DNA of 64,000 nt from Enterobacter oligotrophicus (GCF_009176645.1 NZ_AP019007.1:1178001-1242000), one strand, 5' to 3'. Shown: positions 1 to 8,873, counted from the first letter of the stretch. Numbers and translations: made by a program. Notes: generated by a model from the letters alone, not told the origin.

Positions 1-839
1 TCGATAACATCTTCCGTGCCGCGCCGATCGTGGCTAATGATGCGCCCGTCGCGCAGATAAAGCCGTAGCCCTTTCTGTCCGCCCAACGGACCAGCGTATT
101 TATTCAACCAGATATCCACCGGCACGCCGCTCATCTGCCCCTGCAGGTGTGCTTCGCCTTCCGCCGTCGTCAGGTCGCCTTTGGCAATATCGCGCCCCAG
201 TCGGTCCTTAGCGCTCATCACCTGTAATGACAGGGTATTGTTTCCCCCCAGATAGCGCACCATTTCACGCATCATCGCCAGCACATGCGTGCCGATGTCC
301 AGAATCACGCCGTCAGGATGGCGGAGCGTACGCGTATCCGGTTCGCCGGTGGCGAAGTTGAGTGCGATGGGTTCACCAGCCGTGTTATACCCGCTTGGCT
401 CCTGCAAAAACCCTTCTATTCTGACGATATCGGAAAAAGTGCTGACCAGCGCCAGCGTCGCCGTTTCGATACGCGCCATCCAGTGATCGAGCGCAAGCAC
501 ACGAGACGCAGCACCGGGCATCGCCAGCAATGTTTTCAGCGTTTCGATTTGGGAAAGCGTGGCGACAATCGGTTTTTCAACCACAATACGCGAGACGGAA
601 GAGGCAAGCGCCTGTTCAAGCACCTCAAGATGGTGCAGAGATGCGGTGGTGATAAACAACGTATCGAGAGGCTGAGCAAGGAGTTCAGAAAGTGATGCGC
701 AACGTGTTATCCCTTTGGGCCTTTTTGTCGGCAGAAGATCGAATCCAGAACAGCGTAGCGAGTTACCAAACTGGTTTCGTAATGCGGGCAAATATGCCGT
801 TTCAACGACCGCGCCAAGCCCAACAAACCCTAACAGCAT
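1..839 (-). CDS. Gfo/Idh/MocA-family oxidoreductase, C-terminus outside window
   Basis: NAD(P)-dependent oxidoreductase of the Gfo/Idh/MocA family; substrate unknown, sugars and sugar derivatives being usual for the family. The visible 279 residues begin with a Rossmann glycine motif (GFVGLGAVVETAYLPAL) and contain the family EKP motif (VVEKPIVATL) near residue 95. The frame stays open to base 1, so the end of the protein is missing. I chose the ATG at 839 because GAGGTGAAGAT lies just upstream and the glycine motif follows at once. It lies 61 bases downstream of the peptide transporter on the same strand, so the two may be co-transcribed, but no functional link is evident. Confidence 0.8.
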   Translation of the reverse strand, partial: MLLGFVGLGAVVETAYLPALRNQFGNSLRCSGFDLLPTKRPKGITRCASLSELLAQPLDTLFITTASLHHLEVLEQALASSVSRIVVEKPIVATLSQIETLKTLLAMPGAASRVLALDHWMARIETATLALVSTFSDIVRIEGFLQEPSGYNTAGEPIALNFATGEPDTRTLRHPDGVILDIGTHVLAMMREMVRYLGGNNTLSLQVMSAKDRLGRDIAKGDLTTAEGEAHLQGQMSGVPVDIWLNKYAGPLGGQKGLRLYLRDGRIISHDRRGTEDVI

Positions 840-860
840 ATCTTCACCTCGTATTAGCCA

Positions 861-888
861 TTGCCGGGGCAGGCACCCGCCCCGGCAA
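861..888. repeat. GC-rich inverted repeat between two genes
   Basis: A 10-base perfect inverted repeat (TTGCCGGGGC ... GCCCCGGCAA, loop 8) fills much of the 61-base gap between the POT transporter and the oxidoreductase. It has no T run on either side, so it is not a typical intrinsic terminator. It could slow transcription or stabilise the upstream mRNA end. Confidence 0.6.
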
Positions 889-900
889 AGTCGAGGTTTA

Positions 901-2442
901 TCAGGCGTTAGCGGCCGGCTTAGTCTGCGTATTTTCCAGCATACGACGTACCGGAACAATGAGGACGATCAGTACCGCAGCACAGATCAACAGCGCAATG
1001 GAGCAACGCGCGAAGAGATCCGGCAGCATATCCAACTGATCGGCCTTCACGTGTCCACCAATCAGGCCCGCCGCCAGGTTACCCAGCGCACTGGCGCAGA
1101 ACCACAGCCCCATCATCTGACCACGCATTCTTTCCGGGGCCAGCAGTGTCATGGTCGCCAGACCAATCGGGCTCAGGCACAGTTCACCGAGCGTCAACAT
1201 CAGGATGCTGCCCACCAGCCAGAACGGAGACACGCCTGCGCCGCCGTTATTCAGAACGTTCTGCGCTGCCAGCATCATCAGGCCAAAGCCTGCGGCGGCA
1301 CAGAGAATACCGATGACAAACTTGGTGATACTGCTCGGGCGAATGTTCATGCTGGCAAGTTTCGGCCATGCCCAGCTAAACACCGGTGCCAGCAAAATGA
1401 TGAACAGGGCGTTAATCGACTGGAACCACACCGCCGGGATCTCGAAATCACCGATCATGCGGTTAGTGTAGTCGTTAGCAAACAGGTTGAACGAGGTTGG
1501 TTTCTGCTCGAACGCAGACCAGAAGAACGCTGCGGAGACCAGCAGGATGAAGCAGACCAGCAGTCTGGCGCGCTCTTTGCGGTTCAGCCCTGCAAAAATG
1601 AACAGGTAGATAAAATAGAGCGCGACGGACGCCGCAATCACATAGACCAACACGCTGGCAACCGCGACCGGGTTGATCACAATCACGCCCTGCGCAATCA
1701 GCGTAACGATAACCGCGACACCCACCGCCAGCGCCAATAGCCATGCGCCGACACCATTTCGCTTCACGACCGGGCTGTTCCAGGTGGAATCCAGACCCAC
1801 TTCGCTGTCGTAACGTTTCATGGCCGGGACGGCAAACACGCGGAAGATAATCAACGCCACCAGCATCCCGATGCCGCCGATACCAAAGCCCCAGTGCCAG
1901 CCGTGGGTTTTAATCAGCCAGCCGGAGATCAATGGCGCAATGAACGACCCCATGTTGATGCCCATGTAGAACAGCGAGAAACCGCCGTCACGACGTGCAT
2001 CGCCTTTTTTGTACAGCGTCCCCACCATAACCGAGATACAGGTTTTGAACAGGCCAGAGCCGAGCACAATAAACATCAGGCCGATAAAGAACAGGTTATC
2101 GCCCATGATGGCTGAAAGCGCAATTGACAAATGTCCGAGCGCAATCAGGATAGAGCCATACCAGACGGCTCTCTGCTGGCCGAGCCAGTTATCTGCCAGC
2201 CAGCCGCCCGGTAGCGCGGCGAGATACATAGTTCCGGCAAAGATCCCGACAATCGCAGAGGCATTTTCACGCGCCAGCCCCATCCCGCCGTCATAAACGG
2301 TGGCCGCCATAAACAGAATCAGTAACGGGCGGATGCCGTAAAACGAGAAACGTTCCCACATCTCGGTGAAAAACAGTGAACCGAGCGGATAAGGATGGCC
2401 GAAGAACGTTCGGCTTTCTTTTTGATTAACAGAGGATTGCAT
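901..2442 (-). CDS. POT-family proton-dependent oligopeptide transporter
   Basis: Proton-coupled di-/tripeptide symporter of the POT/PTR2 family in the major facilitator superfamily, located in the inner membrane. The 513 residues carry the POT signature near the N-terminus (FTEMWERFSFYGIRP, the ExxERFxYY motif) and many hydrophobic segments consistent with 12-14 helices. The length fits E. coli DtpA-D (about 485-500), but the sequence is clearly a further paralogue, so no symbol is assigned. The start ATG at 2442 is preceded by a weak purine-rich stretch. Substrate choice cannot be read from sequence; the family is certain. Confidence 0.88.
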   Translation of the reverse strand: MQSSVNQKESRTFFGHPYPLGSLFFTEMWERFSFYGIRPLLILFMAATVYDGGMGLARENASAIVGIFAGTMYLAALPGGWLADNWLGQQRAVWYGSILIALGHLSIALSAIMGDNLFFIGLMFIVLGSGLFKTCISVMVGTLYKKGDARRDGGFSLFYMGINMGSFIAPLISGWLIKTHGWHWGFGIGGIGMLVALIIFRVFAVPAMKRYDSEVGLDSTWNSPVVKRNGVGAWLLALAVGVAVIVTLIAQGVIVINPVAVASVLVYVIAASVALYFIYLFIFAGLNRKERARLLVCFILLVSAAFFWSAFEQKPTSFNLFANDYTNRMIGDFEIPAVWFQSINALFIILLAPVFSWAWPKLASMNIRPSSITKFVIGILCAAAGFGLMMLAAQNVLNNGGAGVSPFWLVGSILMLTLGELCLSPIGLATMTLLAPERMRGQMMGLWFCASALGNLAAGLIGGHVKADQLDMLPDLFARCSIALLICAAVLIVLIVPVRRMLENTQTKPAANA

Positions 2443-2492
2443 AATTCTCCCGAAAAGGTATGTGTCGTGCTTGTAAACACCAGCATGTACGC

Positions 2493-2522
2493 CGGTCAGT
2501 TACGTATCTGACCGATTTTTTA
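2493..2522 (+). terminator. Intrinsic-terminator-like hairpin with no gene upstream
   Basis: A 7-base perfect stem (CGGTCAG / CTGACCG, loop 8) is followed by ATTTTTT on the plus strand. No plus-strand gene ends here; the hairpin lies just upstream of the minus-strand POT transporter. It may end an unseen plus-strand transcript or act as a leader hairpin on the other strand. Confidence 0.5.
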
Positions 2523-2694
2523 CAGGCGGCGAAAAGTTAGTTAACCATTTGATAACCCGGCGCTAGTTTTGTCTAGTACCGGACCACGAACTTTAAGATG
2601 AAAATTCGACGATTGTCTACTTTCTTAGATTTAAACGTGGTTAAAAGTGATTAGTGATTGACATCACACAGGGAAGGCTGGCGTTTTGAATGGG

Positions 2695-2721
2695 GGAATA
2701 AAGGCGGCTTAATTGCCGCCT
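2695..2721 (-). terminator. Terminator of the hcp module
   Basis: On the minus strand a 7-base stem (AGGCGGC / GCCGCCT, loop 6) is followed by TTTATT, 8 bases after the stop of the small membrane protein gene. It fits an intrinsic terminator for the hcp-effector-membrane protein operon. Confidence 0.65.
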
Positions 2722-2728
2722 GACTGTT

Positions 2729-3001
2729 TTAAGTATTACGAACCAACCAAACTATCTTTTCCCCGAGGAATACAGCCACAGCCGACGCCAGCGCATTAAA
2801 CACGATGTACATCGTGAAAGAGTTATCCTCTACACGATCAGGGTAAGACTCCAGTTTCTCAGCCGGAATGTAATTCATCAGGTTCGTGACGGTATATTTC
2901 AGACTTTCGGATAGCGGGTCGAAAACCCCTGAGAGCATCAGCACAAACATGATGGCCAGAAACACCAGCAGTCGTAACGACCATTTAGCCGGGCGTGACA
3001 T
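2729..3001 (-). CDS. Small two-helix membrane protein, candidate immunity protein for the Tlde1-like effector
   Basis: Unrecognised 90-residue protein. It has two hydrophobic segments, about residues 9-27 (LRLLVFLAIMFVLMLSGVF) and 64-88, separated by a polar stretch of about 36 residues that would face the periplasm if both termini are inside. I chose the ATG at 3001 because CAGGGAG lies 6 bases upstream; an in-frame codon at 3043 would extend it into the preceding gene. Its start overlaps the end of the restored effector reading frame by 17 bases, the usual arrangement of T6SS effector and immunity genes. The immunity role is inferred from position and membrane topology, since the effector family acts in the periplasm. 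No sequence match is claimed. Confidence 0.6.
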   Translation of the reverse strand: MSRPAKWSLRLLVFLAIMFVLMLSGVFDPLSESLKYTVTNLMNYIPAEKLESYPDRVEDNSFTMYIVFNALASAVAVFLGEKIVWLVRNT

Positions 3002-3532
3002 CACAACTCCCTGAGGTATTACCAATAACCGTAATATCACCATAAACCCAGAGTTTATCCCCCTGTAGAATGAGATGACGATGGGCTTTTAACAATGCAG
3101 ATCGCACTACATAAAAGTCACGCGAGAGGAAGAAGGTTATGCAACCCTCACTGATACCAGAACCATCTGGCCGGGGTGGTGTAAACGGAAATGGCCTCGC
3201 TGGTAATGGTGTCGTGAATCGACATCGAAATTCATATAGTCATCAACTACGCCATCTTTGCGGAACAAGGCAAACCAGTCGTAATAGTTATTCCCTGTAA
3301 AAGCATGTTTGAACCATGTCTGGCTATGAGAAAACAGTCCACCTGACGGACGATCTACGATCCAGTAACTACCTGGTGGCACAGTAGCATTCGTCATGTA
3401 TGAACATTCTGGCTTATTTACCAGCTCACCCAACCCAGAAAAAACCGGAAATGAACCTACGCCGCCCACATCCAAACGGGCCACGCGGCCTTCGTCATAG
3501 AGATGATTAAAATCGACTCTGCAACTGATCAT
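2985..3532 (-). pseudogene. Tlde1/DUF2778-like T6SS effector, disrupted by a frameshift
   Basis: Remnant or sequencing-disrupted gene for a type VI effector with a Tlde1 (DUF2778) L,D-transpeptidase-like domain, a family that attacks peptidoglycan in the target periplasm. The start ATG at 3532 overlaps the hcp stop (TGATG), showing coupling. The first frame reads 131 residues, including PPGSYWIVDRPSGG and RGHFRLHHP, then ends in unrelated residues at 3137. Shifting by one base at the G4 run at 3173-3176 continues the domain as RPDGSGISEGCITF, containing the expected S-x-G-C catalytic motif (Cys codon 3143-3141), and runs to a stop at 2985. Restored length is about 182 residues. Either the gene is broken or one G/C was lost in sequencing; as written, the active site is not translated. 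Confidence 0.82.
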
Positions 3533-4023
3533 CAAGCCACCACTCGCTGATTCCATACGTCTGTGTATGAAATATTTCCGTCGAGATAAAGCCAGGTAAT
3601 ACTTTCATACGCCAGCGAAACCGATTCAGTAGGGTTGTTCATCTGGCCGCCAGTGTTCTTAAAATTATGCATCACCGGCGTGACTGCCACCACTTTGATG
3701 TTTTTCAAAATGATGTGCATGAATTCCTCCTCTAAACCTGCGTCATTAATCCGATACCACTTAATGATCGCCTGCTGGAGCGTCTCGCCTTGACAGACTG
3801 CACGGTTCAGGTAAGGAGTGGCCTTGTCCAGCTCTTTGGTGAAACTTAGCTGGTCGTGCACGCGTGTACCGGTGAGTTTGCCAAAAGTATTATCGTAGGG
3901 GATGTGTACGCCGTGGTTAAAGCTCTGCATTTCAATAGCACCCTCACGCAGCAGTACGTTGCTACTTCCCTGGATGAGGGTTCCAGTTGAATTGTAGAGC
4001 CATATATACGCAGGAACGGCCAT
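3532..4023 (-). CDS. hcp: Hcp-family type VI secretion tube protein
   Basis: Hcp forms the hexameric rings of the T6SS tube and can carry effectors in its lumen. The 163-residue protein has the enterobacterial Hcp1 pattern: IPYDNTFGKLTGTRVHDQLSFTKELDKA near residues 41-68, IKWYRINDAGLEEEF near 88-102, and ESITWLYLDGNISYTDVWN at the C-terminus. The ATG at 4023 has AAAGGA upstream. No other T6SS structural gene lies in this window, so this is a detached hcp that would serve an apparatus encoded elsewhere. It is the first gene of a coupled module with the downstream effector gene. Confidence 0.9.
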   Translation of the reverse strand: MAVPAYIWLYNSTGTLIQGSSNVLLREGAIEMQSFNHGVHIPYDNTFGKLTGTRVHDQLSFTKELDKATPYLNRAVCQGETLQQAIIKWYRINDAGLEEEFMHIILKNIKVVAVTPVMHNFKNTGGQMNNPTESVSLAYESITWLYLDGNISYTDVWNQRVVA

Positions 4024-4112
4024 TTTGATGTCCTTTCAATATGCTGTTAATCCGCTTTTTTTGATACTCCTGTATGGCAAAATTCATTAAACTAAAAATG
4101 CTGTTTATATAA

Positions 4113-4140
4113 ACAAAAAGCCCGACGCAATGCGGGCTTC
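4113..4140 (-). terminator. Terminator after der
   Basis: On the minus strand a 7-base stem (AAGCCCG / CGGGCTT, loop 7) is followed by TTTTTG, 35 bases beyond the der stop. It separates der from hcp. Confidence 0.8.
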
Positions 4141-4174
4141 TGGTATGGAATGAAAGCAAATTTTTAGTGAACCA

Positions 4175-5644
4175 TCATTTGCTTTTCTTAATGTGCTTAA
4201 TCAAACGTTTACGCTTACGCATCTGGTTTGGCGTCAGGGTATTACGCTTGTTGGCGAACGGGTTATCCCCTTCCTTGAACTGGATACGGATAGGCGTGCC
4301 CATCACGTCCAGCGATTTACGGAAGTAGTTCATCAGATAACGCTTGTAGGAATCCGGCAGATCTTTCACCTGGTTGCCGTGAATGACCACAATTGGCGGG
4401 TTATAACCACCGGCATGGGCATATTTCAGCTTCACGCGACGACCACGCACCAGCGGCGGCTGGTGATCTTCTGCAGCCATATTCATGATACGGGTCAGCA
4501 TGGCGGTGCTCTGACGGCGGGTGGAGCTGTCATACGCTTCACGCACAGACTCGAACAGGTTACCGACACCGCTGCCGTGCAGCGCAGAGATGAAGTGTAC
4601 GCGGGCAAAGTCGATAAAGCCCAGACGGAAGTCCAGCGTCTCTTTCACCTGCTCTCTCACTTCATTGCTCAGGCCATCCCACTTGTTGACCACGATAACC
4701 AGTGAGCGCCCACTATTGAGGATAAAGCCGAGCAGAGAGAGGTCCTGATCGGAGATACCTTCACGCGCGTCAATGACCAGCAATACTACGTTGGCATCTT
4801 CAATCGCCTGCAGGGTTTTGATAACGGAGAATTTTTCCACCACATCGGTGATTTTCCCGCGCTTACGCACGCCTGCGGTGTCGATGAGCACGTACTCACG
4901 CTCATCGCGCTGCATAGGGATGTAGATGCTGTCGCGGGTGGTGCCCGGCATGTCGTAGACCACCACGCGCTCTTCGCCCAGAATACGGTTAGTAAGTGTA
5001 GACTTACCTACGTTTGGACGGCCCACGATGGCGAGCTTGATCGGCAGATCCTGCGGGTTGAATGCCTCTTCAGGTTCTTCTTCCGCTTCACCGTCTTCGA
5101 ATTGCGCCCAGTATGCGGCGTCCTCGTCCACCTCTTCCGGCGGGTTCACTTCATCAACCCACGGCAGCAGCACGGTTTCGAGCAGGCTGGTCACACCACG
5201 ACCATGCGACGCCGCGATAGGGTAAATGTCACCCAGACCTAAGGACCAGAAATCCGCAACGGCCTGATCGGCATCAATGCCGTCAGTTTTGTTCGCCACC
5301 AGGAAGGTTGGCTTTTCACGCGAGCGCAGGTGTTTGGCAATAGCAGAATCCGCCGGCATCAGGCCCGCACGGGCATCGACCATAAACAGAACGACATCTG
5401 CTTCTTCAATCGCCAGCAGAGACTGTTCCGCCATGCGGGTTTCAACACCATCTTCCGTACCATCAATACCACCGGTATCGATACAGATAAACTCGCGTCC
5501 TTCCACCTCTGCACGACCGTACTTACGGTCACGCGTCAGCCCTGGGAAATCCGCAACCAGCGCATCACGGGTGCGTGTTAAACGGTTAAAAAGAGTGGAT
5601 TTTCCAACGTTAGGGCGCCCGACAAGCGCGACCACAGGTACCAT
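4175..5644 (-). CDS. der: Ribosome-associated GTPase Der (EngA)
   Basis: Essential double GTPase needed for 50S ribosomal subunit maturation. The 489-residue protein has two G domains, each beginning with a P-loop ([12 protein letters not shown] near residue 9 and [12 protein letters not shown] near 210), with DTGG/DTAG G3 motifs and NKTD/NKWD G4 motifs, an acidic linker (about 165-195) and a C-terminal KH-like domain ending in a basic tail ([13 protein letters not shown]). I chose the ATG at 5644 because [15 protein letters not shown] is the usual Der N-terminus; a frame extension upstream to 5704 crosses the bamB-der terminator. It follows bamB and is separated from it by a strong hairpin, so it may have its own promoter or depend on read-through. 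Confidence 0.97.
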   Translation of the reverse strand: MVPVVALVGRPNVGKSTLFNRLTRTRDALVADFPGLTRDRKYGRAEVEGREFICIDTGGIDGTEDGVETRMAEQSLLAIEEADVVLFMVDARAGLMPADSAIAKHLRSREKPTFLVANKTDGIDADQAVADFWSLGLGDIYPIAASHGRGVTSLLETVLLPWVDEVNPPEEVDEDAAYWAQFEDGEAEEEPEEAFNPQDLPIKLAIVGRPNVGKSTLTNRILGEERVVVYDMPGTTRDSIYIPMQRDEREYVLIDTAGVRKRGKITDVVEKFSVIKTLQAIEDANVVLLVIDAREGISDQDLSLLGFILNSGRSLVIVVNKWDGLSNEVREQVKETLDFRLGFIDFARVHFISALHGSGVGNLFESVREAYDSSTRRQSTAMLTRIMNMAAEDHQPPLVRGRRVKLKYAHAGGYNPPIVVIHGNQVKDLPDSYKRYLMNYFRKSLDVMGTPIRIQFKEGDNPFANKRNTLTPNQMRKRKRLIKHIKKSK

Positions 5645-5694
5645 GTTTGAAGCCTCATAAAATTCAAAATCACGTCGCTTTCGCGGCGTTTTTA

Positions 5695-5733
5695 AAAATG
5701 TCAAAACGGCTCCTGAGTGAACAGGAGCCGTTT
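5695..5733 (-). terminator. Strong hairpin between bamB and der
   Basis: A perfect 12-base stem (AAACGGCTCCTG / CAGGAGCCGTTT, loop 6) on the minus strand, with a TTTTT run 5 bases on, sits 23 bases after the bamB stop and 50 bases before the der start. It should end or attenuate transcription from the hisS-yfgM-bamB side. Confidence 0.85.
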
Positions 5734-5756
5734 AGTATACTACAACCGCCGGGTAA

Positions 5757-6935
5757 TTAACGCGTGATCGCGTACAGCGTCCCGTCTTTTGCCTGGATCA
5801 GCAGTTTGCCGTCAGCCACTACCGGCTCCGTCAGGAAACCAGAACTGTCGACTTTTTGCTGTGCAGTAAAGCGGCCCGTTTCCGGGTCAATCCAGTGCAT
5901 ATACCCTTCGCTGTCACCCACCACCAGGCTACCGTTGTACAGGGCCGGTGCGGTCAGCAGGCGGTGCAGCAGATCGCTTTGCGTCCACAGCGTCACGCCA
6001 CCTTCGGTGCTCAGCGCCAGCAGACGGTCGTTCTGGTCAACCATATAGATACGGTTACCGTCAACGATGAAATCATTCACCGAGCCCAGCTCACGTTTCC
6101 ACATGATCTGACCGCTGCGCAGATCCAGCGCAGTCAGGTTGCCGTTATAAGCCAGCGCATAAACAATACCGTCAACAATCACTGGCGTAGTATCGACATC
6201 GCTCAGACGGTCAATCTCAGTAGAGCCGGTCGCCTGAGAGATACGTTGCTGCCAAATCATCTGGCCTTGCTGCATCAGCACCGCGCTCACGCGGCCGTTG
6301 TCACCGCCTACAATGGCAGCCCCAAAAGCGGTAGCCGGCGCGGATTCACCGCGCAGAGAGAGCGCAGGCATATCCAGGTTAACGGTCCATTTCACCAGGC
6401 CATCCGCTTCGTTCAATGCCTGAAGCTGGCCGTTGCTGGTATGAATCAATACCAGACCATCGCTGACAACCGGACGAGACAGGGATTCACCGGCAACCGT
6501 GGTTTGCCATGCGATAGTTCCATCACTGGTGTTCAGCGCATATACCTGGGCTTTTTCGCTACCCACATACACATGACCACCGGCAACGGTCAGGCCGCCA
6601 GAAAGCAGTGCCGGTTTGCGGGAGAACCAGCCGTCTTTTTCCGCCAGGTTAACAGACCACACTTCCTTCCCGTCGTCTGCGTTAACGGCTTTCACCGTAC
6701 CCTTACGGTCTGCGGCATAGATAACACTGTCAGCAAACGCCGGGTGCAGGTTGGAATAGAATTCACCAATACCATCACCCACGGAGGTGCTCCATGCGGT
6801 TGATGGGGTAAACTGGTTTTCAACCGTCGGCAGCGGGGACATTTTGACAACATCTTCTTCGCCACTGAACAGTGAACAGCCACTCAATAACGTAACAGAA
6901 AGCAGTCCTGGCAGAAGTAATTTACGCAATTGCAT
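5757..6935 (-). CDS. bamB: Outer membrane protein assembly factor BamB
   Basis: Lipoprotein subunit of the BAM complex, which inserts beta-barrel proteins into the outer membrane; BamB binds BamA. The 392-residue protein has a lipoprotein signal peptide with lipobox LLSGC (Cys20) and then repeated beta-propeller blades of the PQQ-like type (for example DGKEVWSVNL, DGTIAWQTTV, SGQIMWKREL). Length equals E. coli BamB. The start lies 11 bases after the yfgM stop, so it is cotranscribed with yfgM and probably hisS. Nothing odd. Confidence 0.97.
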   Translation of the reverse strand: MQLRKLLLPGLLSVTLLSGCSLFSGEEDVVKMSPLPTVENQFTPSTAWSTSVGDGIGEFYSNLHPAFADSVIYAADRKGTVKAVNADDGKEVWSVNLAEKDGWFSRKPALLSGGLTVAGGHVYVGSEKAQVYALNTSDGTIAWQTTVAGESLSRPVVSDGLVLIHTSNGQLQALNEADGLVKWTVNLDMPALSLRGESAPATAFGAAIVGGDNGRVSAVLMQQGQMIWQQRISQATGSTEIDRLSDVDTTPVIVDGIVYALAYNGNLTALDLRSGQIMWKRELGSVNDFIVDGNRIYMVDQNDRLLALSTEGGVTLWTQSDLLHRLLTAPALYNGSLVVGDSEGYMHWIDPETGRFTAQQKVDSSGFLTEPVVADGKLLIQAKDGTLYAITR

Positions 6936-6945
6936 CGGGTCCCTC

Positions 6946-7566
6946 TCAGACGGACAAATTATTTATTTTCATCTGCATCATTTCACTCAGCGCAGGTGAA
7001 GCCTTGCTATCTACGCCAGCTTGCCACGCTTTACGCGCGCCCGCTTTGTCACCTTTGCTCAGCAGTGCTTCACCGCGCAGATCGGCAACAATAGCGGCAA
7101 ACCCTTCACCTTTGATGGAATCAAGCGTTTTCAGCGCATCATCGGCTTTATTCTGCTGAACCTGGATACGTGCCAGACGCAGGTTGATCACTGCTTTCAG
7201 GTTTTCATCGCTTGCAGCAGCAAGGCCCTGAGACAGTTGCGCAGCGGCTTTGTCCAGTTCGTTTTTATCAACGTATTGCTGAGCCACTTCCAGCGCGGCC
7301 AGCGCACCGTAGGTGTTTTTATTGTCAGCTGCAAATTTCTCTGCCGCTGCCAGCGTTTGTGGCTGGTCAGCACGAATCGCGCTAACGGTATTTTCGTAGT
7401 TCAGAGAAGAGCCGCGTGCGGAATCAGCCTGATGGTTGTTCCAGTAACGCCAGCCTACTAATGCACCTACACCCAAAATAACCCCAACAACCAGCGCTTT
7501 GCCGTTTTCAGCAAAGAAGCGTTTAATCGCGTCGACCTGGTCGTGTTCGTTCTCGTAAATTTCCAC
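6946..7566 (-). CDS. yfgM: Ancillary SecYEG translocon subunit YfgM (PpiD partner)
   Basis: Membrane-anchored TPR-like protein that associates with PpiD and the SecYEG translocon and affects periplasmic chaperone traffic and RcsB stability in E. coli. The 206 residues match the E. coli length: cytoplasmic N-terminus (EIYENEHDQVDAIKRFF), one transmembrane helix at about 20-42 (GKALVVGVILGVGALVGW) and a periplasmic helical repeat domain. I chose the GTG at 7566: it gives the family N-terminus and has AGGAGA 8 bases upstream; an upstream in-frame codon at 7611 lies within hisS. It begins 13 bases after the hisS stop. Confidence 0.94.
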   Translation of the reverse strand: MEIYENEHDQVDAIKRFFAENGKALVVGVILGVGALVGWRYWNNHQADSARGSSLNYENTVSAIRADQPQTLAAAEKFAADNKNTYGALAALEVAQQYVDKNELDKAAAQLSQGLAAASDENLKAVINLRLARIQVQQNKADDALKTLDSIKGEGFAAIVADLRGEALLSKGDKAGARKAWQAGVDSKASPALSEMMQMKINNLSV

Positions 7567-7579
7567 GCAGTCCTTCTCC

Positions 7580-8854
7580 TTAGCCCAATAAAGTGCGCAA
7601 GTGCGCCGCAACGCCGTCCTGCGTTACCGTTGTTTGCTCACCAGAGCGCAGGTCTTTCACTACCACTTCGCCGTTAGCCACTTCGGACTCACCCAGCACC
7701 AGTGCAATACTTGCGCCCCACTTATCGGCACGAGCAAACTGTTTTTTGAAGTTGCCGCCGCCATGGTTGGTCATCAGCTTAGCGTCCGGCAGTGCATCAC
7801 GCACGCGTTCGGCAAGCTGCATCGCCGCAGACTGCGTATCCGCGCCTGAGGCCACCAGGTATATATCGACAACAGAATCTGCTTTAAATTCCGGATTAAC
7901 TGCCTGAACCAACAAAACAAGTCGCTCAAGACCCATCGCAAAGCCAACCGCCGGGGCTGCACGACCACCCAGTTGCTCAACCAGACCATCATAACGACCG
8001 CCAGCACACACGGTGCCCTGCGAGCCGAGGCTGGTGGTGACCCACTCAAACACGGTGCGGTTGTAGTAGTCCAGGCCGCGCACCAGGCGCTGGTTAATGG
8101 TATAGGCAATACCCGCCGCTTCAAGCAGCTTGCACAGGCCCGCAAAGTGTTCGCGGGAGTCGTCGTCCAGGTAGTCACCCAGTGCAGGCGCATCGTTCAG
8201 CAGCGCCTGCACGTCCGGGTTCTTGGAATCCAGAACGCGCAGTGGGTTGCTGTACATACGGCGTTTGCAGTCTTCGTCCAGCTTCTCTTTGTGCTGTTCC
8301 AGGAACGCCACCAGCGCATCGCGGTAGTTTGCGCGCGCTTCCAGAGAACCAATGGAGTTCAGCTCCAGCGAAACGTGCTCAGAAATACCGAGTGCGCGCC
8401 ACCAGCGGGCCGTCAGCATAATCAGTTCGGCGTCGATGTCCGGGCCTTGCAGACCAAAGACTTCCACACCCAGCTGGTTAAACTGGCGGTAACGCCCTTT
8501 CTGTGGACGTTCGTGGCGGAACATCGGGCCGATATACCACAGGCGCTGCTCCTGATTGTACAGGAGACCATGTTCGATGCCGGCGCGTACGCAGCCCGCC
8601 GTACCTTCCGGACGCAGCGTCAGGCTGTCGCCGTTGCGGTCCTCAAAGGTATACATCTCTTTTTCAACCACGTCGGTTACTTCACCGATCGCACGTTTGA
8701 ATAACGGGGTCTGCTCTACAATCGGCAAACGGATTTCGCTGTAACCGTAGCTGCCGAGCACCTGTTTCAGTGTGCCTTCAATGCGCTGCCAGATGGCGGT
8801 TTCGCCAGGCAGATAATCGTTCATGCCGCGGATGGCTTGAATGTTTTTTGCCAC
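7580..8854 (-). CDS. hisS: Histidine-tRNA ligase
   Basis: Class II aminoacyl-tRNA synthetase that charges tRNA-His. The 424-residue protein has motif 1 around [16 protein letters not shown], motif 2 ([19 protein letters not shown]), the histidine-specific [15 protein letters not shown] segment, motif 3 ([11 protein letters not shown]) and the C-terminal anticodon-binding domain. The GTG at 8854 gives the known N-terminus ([17 protein letters not shown]); the codon further upstream at 8902 lies in the terminator hairpin before it. First gene of hisS-yfgM-bamB after the intrinsic terminator that follows ispG. Confidence 0.97.
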   Translation of the reverse strand: MAKNIQAIRGMNDYLPGETAIWQRIEGTLKQVLGSYGYSEIRLPIVEQTPLFKRAIGEVTDVVEKEMYTFEDRNGDSLTLRPEGTAGCVRAGIEHGLLYNQEQRLWYIGPMFRHERPQKGRYRQFNQLGVEVFGLQGPDIDAELIMLTARWWRALGISEHVSLELNSIGSLEARANYRDALVAFLEQHKEKLDEDCKRRMYSNPLRVLDSKNPDVQALLNDAPALGDYLDDDSREHFAGLCKLLEAAGIAYTINQRLVRGLDYYNRTVFEWVTTSLGSQGTVCAGGRYDGLVEQLGGRAAPAVGFAMGLERLVLLVQAVNPEFKADSVVDIYLVASGADTQSAAMQLAERVRDALPDAKLMTNHGGGNFKKQFARADKWGASIALVLGESEVANGEVVVKDLRSGEQTTVTQDGVAAHLRTLLG

Positions 8855-8873
8855 GTTTATTCTCTTTCTATAT

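Larger units (their letters stand above)
2443..2728. other. Intergenic region between peptide transporter and hcp module
   Basis: This 286-base gap is the upstream region of the POT transporter and the downstream region of the hcp module. It holds a terminator-like hairpin reading on the plus strand and a second hairpin suited to the minus-strand hcp operon, both listed separately. The central part (about 2530-2690) is AT-rich and probably contains the transporter promoter. I see no coding sequence. Confidence 0.6.

Noticed and set aside
715..1740. Plus-strand open frame of about 340 codons
   Set aside because: It lies antisense to the POT transporter and shows a random-like composition rich in Gln, Arg and His, typical of a shadow frame.
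3137..3556. Effector as an intact 139-residue gene starting at 3556
   Set aside because: The stop codon at 3137 is reached only after the domain leaves frame, and the start at 3556 lies inside hcp; the coupled ATG at 3532 is better.
5856..6803. Plus-strand open frame of about 315 codons
   Set aside because: Antisense to bamB, which has a full propeller and lipobox. No domain is recognisable in the plus-strand frame.
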